This document shows positions 6,976 through 11,706 of a stretch of DNA of 11,706 nucleotides, one piece after another. Under the pieces are notes generated by a model. That model had not been told where the DNA came from. It did not search any database and was given only the letters and a program-made list of their open reading frames with translations. A program made the translations under genes and the position numbers. The first letter of the stretch is position 1. Each line of letters begins with the position of its first letter. The DNA is from an uncultured Lachnospiraceae bacterium (GTDB lineage Bacteria; Bacillota; Clostridia; Lachnospirales; Lachnospiraceae), in NCBI GenBank assembly GCA_910589635.1, contig CAJUTD010000051.1:9970-21675 (forward strand), read 5' to 3'.

Positions 6976-7319
6976 ATGGGCACCGTTATCTCTTCCCCAC
7001 AGTGTGGACAGACCGTGCGGTACGAGGGAACTTCCGCCTGGTTTACGCGCTCGTACAAATCCTGGAGATACGCCAAATCCGACGTATAAAGACCTTCTAT
7101 CACTTTCGTGTCAACTGCCGGCATCGTTCCCAGGCTTGTAATGACTCTTGAGAGCAGGATAATTACGAGATATCCCGGATTCTGCTGTACTCTGGGGTCG
7201 CGCAGCGGTATAATTTCATCTGCCGCCGTAGCCAGACGCATCTTGCCTTCCTTATGCAAATTTCCATCCCTGTCCACATAACCTTTGGGCAGGATGAAAG
7301 AAAATTCTGTCTCAAACAT
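6951..7319 (-). CDS. Tail assembly chaperone-like protein with CPHC motif
   Basis: This 122-residue protein begins MFETEFSFILPKGYVDRDGN and contains LRDPRVQQNPGYLVIILLSRVITSLG, similar in style to Mu gp41/FluMu tail-assembly proteins and to a small protein conserved in many eCIS loci. Near the C-terminus is a single CPHCGEE motif (about residues 105-111), half of a zinc-binding site, followed by ITVPINF. It sits directly after sheath and tube, where phages carry the E/E' or G/GT tail chaperones. The start is ATG 7319; a TTG at 7322 is equally in frame and slightly better placed relative to AGGG. A 131-nt gap with hairpins separates it from the tube gene. Its end overlaps the DUF6760-like frame at a predicted frameshift site. 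The chaperone role is inferred. Confidence 0.8.
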   Translation of the reverse strand: MFETEFSFILPKGYVDRDGNLHKEGKMRLATAADEIIPLRDPRVQQNPGYLVIILLSRVITSLGTMPAVDTKVIEGLYTSDLAYLQDLYERVNQAEVPSYRTVCPHCGEEITVPINFMEAGQ

Positions 7320-7346
7320 CAACTTCTTACCCTTGCCTTTCTATGC

Positions 7347-7370
7347 GCTCCGAGCAATGCTGCCCGGAGC
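7347..7370 (-). other. GC-rich intercistronic hairpin between tube and chaperone-like genes
   Basis: GCTCCG (7347-7352) pairs with CGGAGC (7365-7370), and inner AGC/GCT can also pair. On the minus-strand transcript the hairpin is followed by a purine-rich stretch, not a U-run. It may protect the 3' end of a sheath-tube transcript or partly attenuate read-through; a strong terminator is unlikely since the operon continues. Confidence 0.55.
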
Positions 7371-7385
7371 ATATAACTTATTCCG

Positions 7386-7443
7386 GTTGAAGCGGACTTG
7401 CCCACTTTGTTCTTCTATGAGAGTTAAAGCGGACTTGCCCACT
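7386..7443 (-). repeat. Two 21-bp direct repeats, each able to fold as a small hairpin
   Basis: Copies at 7386-7406 and 7423-7443 differ at one base (plus strand GTTGAAGCGG... versus GTTAAAGCGG..., both ending TTGCCCACT), start to start 37 bp. In the minus-strand transcript each reads AGTGGG-CAAG-TCCGCT, which can form a six- to seven-pair stem (with two G-U pairs) and a four-base loop. They lie right after the tube stop codon. Paired identical stem-loops suggest an RNA-protein site or mRNA stabiliser; this is inference. Confidence 0.8.
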
Positions 7444-7450
7444 CCGGCCT

Positions 7451-7876
7451 TTAAGATACCCTGGTCATTCCCTCGTGGGCAATCTCAAGCGTTTCAATCG
7501 CAACTTCCGAGGACGTCGCATTGAAATCCGGCGCCGTATACTTTGCAGGCCAGGCATTGATAACCTGCCAGGATGCCGTTGCTGTTTCCGTCTCGTCCAA
7601 AATAGTAATCGTAATCGTCTTGCGCTCTACTTCGCCTTCCACACCTGCAATCATCCACTCATACATAACCATAGAGTCTGCAACTCCCTGTTTCAATGTG
7701 ATGTTGCCATACTTTTTCAGTCCCGGCAGCTTCAGCGGCGTCTGCACCATATCGCCCTCGCGATACTCGATGACATCAATGGACGCGTCAAACCCGGATG
7801 CCTCTGAGAAACCGCCCGCCTCTAAGCCGTCAATTTCTACCTTATATCTAAATTTTCCATATGGAGTACTTGCCAT
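7451..7876 (-). CDS. Main tail tube protein (gp19-like, Afp1/Pvc1-like)
   Basis: This 141-residue protein is a T4 gp19-type tube protein. It starts MASTPYGKFRYKVEIDGLEAGGFSEASG and has the hallmark VIEYREG (about residues 36-42), followed by LPGLKKYGNITLKQGVADS, WMIAGVEGEVERKTITITILDE and the NATSSEVAIETLEIAHEGM ending. Members stack as hexameric rings to make the rigid inner tube that is pushed through the target envelope. Length is close to Afp1/Pvc1. ATG at 7876 follows AAAGGAG by twelve bases, with GAAGAG closer in. It begins 43 nt after the sheath stop and is followed by a 131-nt gap carrying repeats and hairpins, which may help set its high expression relative to downstream genes. Confidence 0.95.
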   Translation of the reverse strand: MASTPYGKFRYKVEIDGLEAGGFSEASGFDASIDVIEYREGDMVQTPLKLPGLKKYGNITLKQGVADSMVMYEWMIAGVEGEVERKTITITILDETETATASWQVINAWPAKYTAPDFNATSSEVAIETLEIAHEGMTRVS

Positions 7877-7919
7877 CTCTTCACTACGCTCCTTTCATAC
7901 TGTTTATCAATTTAAGCCA

Positions 7920-9656
7920 TTATACGGAATCGCCTGTCTTCTGCGAAATTCTAAAGATTACAAATTCGGCAGGTTTCACCGGTGCAATGCCGATGACACA
8001 GACGAGCCTTCCGTTGTCAATATCATCCTGGCTCATGGTATTTCTGCCGCAATTGACAAAAAATGCCTCAGACGGCGCAGACCCTGCAAGAGCCCCCGAT
8101 CTCCAAAGGCCTGTGAGGAATACGTCTATCGTCCGCTTGACGCGCACCCACAAAACCTCGTCATTAGGCTCAAACACAGCCCAATTTGTATTTGCCTTGA
8201 TGCTCTCCTCAATAAAGATAAACAGACGGCGTACGTTGATGTATTTCCAGCTCGGATCGCTGCTCGCTGTGCGCGCTCCCCAGACACGAATACCCTGTCC
8301 CGGGAACGAACGGATCAGATTAACCCCTTTTGGATTTAAAATATCCTGCTCGCCCTTATTAAACTGGCAATCCAGGCCTACACATGCACGCACGGTCTCA
8401 TTGGCCGGCGCCTTATGCACACCTCTCGACGTGTCGCTGCGCGCGTAAATACCGATGACGGAACCCGATGGCGGAATTGCCATGTTCTTCTTATCCAATG
8501 GATCAAACACTTCCAGCCAGGGATGGTACATTGCCGCATAATTACTGTCTACGATATCCCTGTGCGCAATAATGTCATCCATTTTCTTAGCGTCCCGCGG
8601 CATATCCAGAACTGCAAAACGACTGGCGAGATTCTCACAATGCGCAACCAGCATCAGCTGTACATTAGGGTCCACAACGCCCGGAACCGCCATAATGGAA
8701 ACGCTGTCGTTGTCCAAAAATGCCTGGATGCCCGTACGCTTTCCAGCGCCCTTGTCCACGCCGATAAAATCTGCCGCGCTGATATTGGACACAGAACCGT
8801 TGCTGCCGCCCTTTAAGGGAATTACACAAAATGCTTTTTCCGGATCTTCCCCGACAATCTCATCAAACGGAGCCATCGGCTCGCTCTTTTTACCGCCAAT
8901 ATAATTTGTGATAATCAAGTCTGACTTCGCGGTCTTTTTCTCAATGTAATTGGGTATATTTACATTGAAAGACAAATTCTCATAGAACTCCACAATGTCA
9001 TCATACTTCACTTCCAGATTAAATTCACAGGTAGAAATTACTTTCTTCGGAAGCAGGTTTTTATCTACAACATCCAGCTCGAATTCCTTCTCAAAAACAA
9101 GAATATTATCCTGGCTCTTGACTACGCGGTTATAAACCACATTCGTCATGTCCCTATAGGCAACCACGTCTCCTTCGTTAAAACCTGCGGAACTCTTAAC
9201 GGAATACTGCTTTCCATCAGCCGTCTCAAGTTCCTCCAAAATCTGGGTTTTCGCCTTGCTTGCAGGCGTCACGACAATACTCATGCTGTTCCCCCACAAA
9301 CCGGGATTTTTTGCCCGCACCCTGAGCACGGATTCAAGGGCCGGAACTTTCGCATGCGCAGGTTTGGCATCGCTCGGCGCAACACGCGATATGAAACAGC
9401 GGGAACCGCCGTTCACAAAAAAGTGCTCGACTGCATACGCCAAAAACCGATACTCCCCGTACTCATTCTCGGAAAGATACCCACCGAACTTCCTCTTAAA
9501 ATCTGCAAAATTTGTTACTAACTGCGGAACTCCTTCCGCCGGCCCTCTCTCTGCAAGGCCGATGAATCCGGCTGTACTCGTGCCAACGCCTTCCATTGGC
9601 TTTCCGCCTGAATCGAATTCCTCTACATATACGCCTGGTGATAAATATTCAGCCAT
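7920..9656 (-). CDS. Contractile tail sheath protein
   Basis: This 578-residue protein is a phage tail sheath. It opens with MAEYLSPGVYVEEFDSG and TSTAGFIGLAERGP, the conserved N-terminal linker strand and first fold of eCIS sheaths. The middle (about residues 100-290) is the variable surface part. The C-terminal domain (about 472-578) has YINVRRLFIFIEESIKAN, WAVFEPNDEVLWVRVKRTID, FLTGLWRSGALAG and a VKPAEFVIFRISQ ending, which interlocks neighbouring subunits. Contraction of this helical shell drives the tube. It is the only sheath gene here, whereas Afp/PVC carry several. It is first in the operon. ATG at 9656 matches the family start, but the best Shine-Dalgarno is 40 bases upstream, with a hairpin between. 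Confidence 0.96.
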   Translation of the reverse strand: MAEYLSPGVYVEEFDSGGKPMEGVGTSTAGFIGLAERGPAEGVPQLVTNFADFKRKFGGYLSENEYGEYRFLAYAVEHFFVNGGSRCFISRVAPSDAKPAHAKVPALESVLRVRAKNPGLWGNSMSIVVTPASKAKTQILEELETADGKQYSVKSSAGFNEGDVVAYRDMTNVVYNRVVKSQDNILVFEKEFELDVVDKNLLPKKVISTCEFNLEVKYDDIVEFYENLSFNVNIPNYIEKKTAKSDLIITNYIGGKKSEPMAPFDEIVGEDPEKAFCVIPLKGGSNGSVSNISAADFIGVDKGAGKRTGIQAFLDNDSVSIMAVPGVVDPNVQLMLVAHCENLASRFAVLDMPRDAKKMDDIIAHRDIVDSNYAAMYHPWLEVFDPLDKKNMAIPPSGSVIGIYARSDTSRGVHKAPANETVRACVGLDCQFNKGEQDILNPKGVNLIRSFPGQGIRVWGARTASSDPSWKYINVRRLFIFIEESIKANTNWAVFEPNDEVLWVRVKRTIDVFLTGLWRSGALAGSAPSEAFFVNCGRNTMSQDDIDNGRLVCVIGIAPVKPAEFVIFRISQKTGDSV

Positions 9657-9662
9657 AATCTC

Positions 9663-9705
9663 CCGGCAATAGCTGACAATACTGCTAATGCCGGCTACCT
9701 CCTTT
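9663..9705 (-). promoter_or_regulatory. Structured ribosome binding site of the sheath gene
   Basis: On the minus strand a perfect AAAGGAGGT (9705-9697) is followed by AG, a hairpin (9694-9663: CCGGCATTAGC, ten-base loop, GCTATTGCCGG; one mismatch in eleven pairs), then GAGATT and the ATG. Folding brings the Shine-Dalgarno to an effective eight bases from the ATG. Unfolded, it sits seven bases before an in-frame ATT at 9689. GGGAG three bases before the ATG is a poor alternative site. Confidence 0.6.
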
Positions 9706-9755
9706 CCTTTATTTAGAAACTGCTCTTCCTATAACTCCTGATGTTTCATTTTTTG

Positions 9756-9790
9756 ATTATAAAACTTTTCTCTAAACAAACTTCTAAACA
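9756..9790 (-). promoter_or_regulatory. Candidate promoter of the injection-system operon with direct repeats
   Basis: A perfect TATAAT lies on the minus strand at 9761-9756, about 100 bases before the sheath ATG. At 17-bp spacing the -35 hexamer would be GAAGTT, which is very poor. Instead, two copies of TCTAAACA (9771-9778 and 9783-9790, plus strand), twelve bases apart, cover that area. This fits an activator-dependent promoter, but the transcription start is not shown. Confidence 0.45.
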
Positions 9791-9820
9791 TTTCGACGAA
9801 AATCTTACTTTTTCCCAAAC

Positions 9821-9860
9821 TGGTGTAAAAACTGCCGAATTGGTGCAAAACATGGCAAGT
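9821..9860. repeat. Tandem operator-like TGGTGYAAAA direct repeats
   Basis: TGGTGTAAAAACTGCC (from 9821) and TGGTGCAAAACATGGC (from 9841) are two imperfect copies exactly 20 bp apart, about two helical turns. The second copy overlaps the -35 region of the candidate plus-strand promoter. They do not resemble the E. coli MalT box. They could be a site for the adjacent regulator; this is inference. Confidence 0.5.
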
Positions 9861-9880
9861 CCCCACAAATCATTTATAAT
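9852..9880 (+). promoter_or_regulatory. Candidate promoter of the divergent regulator gene
   Basis: ATGGCA (9852-9857; four of six match the -35 consensus) and TATAAT (9875-9880; perfect) are separated by 17 bp. The predicted start near 9887 leaves a leader of about 45 bases before the ATG at 9933. The -35 hexamer is part of the second TGGTG repeat, so binding there would be expected to affect this promoter. Confidence 0.55.
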
Positions 9881-9932
9881 TTTTATACAGTATTCCTATC
9901 ATAAACATGAATCTATAAAGGATAACAGGCAC

Positions 9933-11706
9933 ATGAAAAATGAAAACAACAAAATCCAAGTACCAAATGTTGACAGAGAATACACCCACCGTTTAGCGGA
10001 CGATCTCCTTTCCTCGCAGCAGGCAGACGTCATTCTGCTCAACGCAGGCGCAGGCTATGGCAAAACACAGGCATTGGCAAACTATGTGCGCCAATCTACC
10101 TGCAAAAGCGCATGGTATAGCATCAGCGCTACAGACAATGACCTGATGTCGTTTATTCAGAATTTCACAAAATCCATCCAATACGCTCTGGGAATATCAG
10201 AACCGGATTTTAGCGTCTCCGTACCCCTTCTGGAAAACATTGACATTGTGATGGAACAGCTCATCGTATGGCTGGATGCACGCATTGACTACATCCATAT
10301 CATTTTTGACGATTTCCAGGAAATCTCAAACCCGGATATCTTTAACTTATTGGATATCTTACTGGAGACAATGGAGCAGAAAATTCGTCTGTTCATCATA
10401 CAGAAACGTTCCCTGCCATCCTTTTTTGATAAATATATAGAAAGTGGACGCGCCCTCAGCTTAGGTATGGAAGAGCTACGCTTTAAATCGGCGGAAATCT
10501 CCACTTTTCTGGAAAACATAGGGGAACACAACGAACAGTGGGCAAAGCTGATTTTCGACTGCACGGAAGGATGGCCGGTAGGCGTCGCACAGATTATGCA
10601 GCAGCTTCGGCAGCACAAAAAGTACGCCACAATCGAGACAATAAAAGACATCTGTGACAGGCTCGAAGTCTCAGACTATTTCATGACGAAAGTGTACAAA
10701 ATGCTGCCCTTTGACATACAGACATTTTTAAAAAGGACAGCCGTTTTAGACTACATGACAGCCCCTGTCTGCAACAAAGCAGCCGGCATCTATAATTCAG
10801 AAAGCATGCTGCGTTATCTGGTAAATGAGAACTTGTTTGTTCAGACCTTGGGCGAAGTCAGCAACCTCTACCGCTACCACTCTATCTTCCAGCGTTTCCT
10901 GCTGTCGCAGACGACACCGGAGGAACGGCAGGATTCCCTGCGTACCGCCGCCTATTTCCTCTTAAAGACAGACGACAAAATCCAGGCAGCAGAATACGCT
11001 TGCCGCGGAAAAGCTTTCGATATCGTACAGGCAGTCATAGAAGTCTCCGGCGACTCCATGTTAGAGGATCGGCTCTTTGCCACCTTAGAACGCTGGTTTG
11101 CATTCCTTGATGAAAATAACTGTGAGCTGACGTCTAAATCCCGCTTTATCTATGGAAAATACCTGATGGCGCTCGGAGAGGACGCTGAGGCAAACAGACA
11201 GATTACGCAGGCCGGCAAAGCCTTCTATGAGGAGGGCAGGCTGCAAGACTACCAAAAAGTCCTGCTCTTCGCTTCATCCGCAAAACGAAAGGCCGGGGAA
11301 CTGCTGCAAGCCGAACTTTATTTAAAACAGGCACAGCAGGAGATGGAGCCCTCCCGGAAGGAACAGGCACAAGCTCTCTATCGTGAACAGATCAAAATAA
11401 AATGCTGCCTTCATCAGCTAAAAGAGGCTGCCAAACTCCTTACATCATATAAACAGCAAGGCTTTGGCTTCGAGGAAGATATCTTCATGGAAGCTGCACA
11501 ACAAATCCTCACCGCAGAGGCGCATCCCGAAAAACGTTACGAGACCTCCGCTACGGAAACAGTTCTCGATAAAACTGCGCAAATCCCCTGCAACATACAG
11601 CTCGAGGGAATCCCGGAAGGATTTCTGCTGCGAAACTGCATCCTGGCGGAACAGATGAAAGACGCATATCTTTGCGCTGATTATAAAACTGCAAAGCAGA
11701 CAGCAA
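9933..11706 (+). CDS. MalT/LuxR-type STAND ATPase transcriptional regulator (3' end missing)
   Basis: The frame is open from ATG 9933 to the window end (591 codons, incomplete). Walker A is at residues 38-45 (AGAGYGKT) and Walker B at about 121-127 (IHIIFDD). A WYSISATDND segment (61-70) matches the MalT-type WLSLDE.DND, and LRFKSAEISTFL and CTEGWPVGVAQIM match the winged-helix region of this class. From about residue 330 the sequence is helical and TPR-like (AAEYACRGKAFDIVQ..., YLKQAQQEMEPSRKEQAQAL). A C-terminal LuxR DNA-binding domain would be expected beyond the window but is not seen, so a BTAD or other output domain is possible. AAAGGA lies ten bases before the ATG. Being divergent from the operon, it is a likely regulator of it, sensing an unknown ligand. 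Confidence 0.85.
   Translation, partial: MKNENNKIQVPNVDREYTHRLADDLLSSQQADVILLNAGAGYGKTQALANYVRQSTCKSAWYSISATDNDLMSFIQNFTKSIQYALGISEPDFSVSVPLLENIDIVMEQLIVWLDARIDYIHIIFDDFQEISNPDIFNLLDILLETMEQKIRLFIIQKRSLPSFFDKYIESGRALSLGMEELRFKSAEISTFLENIGEHNEQWAKLIFDCTEGWPVGVAQIMQQLRQHKKYATIETIKDICDRLEVSDYFMTKVYKMLPFDIQTFLKRTAVLDYMTAPVCNKAAGIYNSESMLRYLVNENLFVQTLGEVSNLYRYHSIFQRFLLSQTTPEERQDSLRTAAYFLLKTDDKIQAAEYACRGKAFDIVQAVIEVSGDSMLEDRLFATLERWFAFLDENNCELTSKSRFIYGKYLMALGEDAEANRQITQAGKAFYEEGRLQDYQKVLLFASSAKRKAGELLQAELYLKQAQQEMEPSRKEQAQALYREQIKIKCCLHQLKEAAKLLTSYKQQGFGFEEDIFMEAAQQILTAEAHPEKRYETSATETVLDKTAQIPCNIQLEGIPEGFLLRNCILAEQMKDAYLCADYKTAKQTA

Noticed and set aside
7347..7370. Rho-independent terminator after the tube gene
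   Set aside because: No U-run follows the stem on the minus strand, and the operon continues with co-directional essential tail genes.
7521..8339. Plus-strand ORF of 272 codons antisense to the main tube and sheath genes
   Set aside because: It runs opposite two clear structural genes, its protein shows no family features, and its openness follows from their codon pattern.
9821..9860. MalT box
   Set aside because: The repeats are TGGTGYAAAA and do not match the E. coli MalT site, so no maltose-type regulation can be claimed from them.
9906..9917. Three-codon ATG-AAT-CTA-TAA mini-ORF just before the regulator's ribosome site
   Set aside because: It has no ribosome site of its own and is too short to support; probably chance in an AT-rich leader.

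Overview
The window holds most of the structural core of a contractile injection system: a headless, phage-tail-like particle of the extracellular type (eCIS, the Afp/PVC family). All its genes lie on the minus strand. A divergent regulator gene lies on the plus strand. Strong GGAGG-type ribosome sites, frequent TTG/GTG starts, a moderate GC content judged by eye, and the flavour of the proteins suggest a Clostridia-type Firmicute, perhaps Lachnospiraceae. This is inference from style; there is no rRNA or housekeeping gene to anchor it.

In transcription order (right to left), the operon encodes: the tail sheath (7920-9656); the main tube protein (7451-7876); a small tail-assembly-chaperone-like protein with a CPHC motif (6951-7319); a small DUF6760-like protein in the -1 frame (ending at 6769); a second tube-like protein (6267-6707); a 1147-residue coiled-coil protein of unknown function with three unrelated tandem-repeat blocks (2804-6247); a LysM tube/baseplate adaptor (2101-2769); a gpD-like hub (938-1999); a gpV/gp5-like spike (162-941); and the start of a gp25 baseplate wedge protein (1-133, cut by the window edge). 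The remaining baseplate, fibre, ATPase and cap genes would lie beyond position 1. Expected assembly: hub and spike form the needle base, the LysM and second tube proteins adapt it to the tube, the main tube polymerises, and the sheath contracts around it to drive the needle out.

The most notable signal is between the chaperone-like gene and the DUF6760 ORF. The DUF6760 ORF has no ATG, GTG or TTG start before its conserved part. The two frames are joined by a canonical -1 slippery heptamer (A AAT TTT), a 6-nt spacer and a GC-clamped hairpin. This predicts a programmed -1 frameshift fusion, like the E/E+E' and G/GT chaperone pairs of tailed phages, inside an injection system.

Other non-coding signals are: a sheath leader in which an 11-bp imperfect hairpin sits between a perfect Shine-Dalgarno and the ATG (a folded spacer); two tandem small hairpins plus a third hairpin after the tube gene; and a 276-bp divergent control region (9657-9932) with a -10 box on each strand and two kinds of operator-like direct repeat. 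The divergent gene (9933 onward, cut at the window end) is a MalT/LuxR-type STAND ATPase and is the obvious candidate regulator of the operon. No stretch longer than 300 bases lacks a gene.
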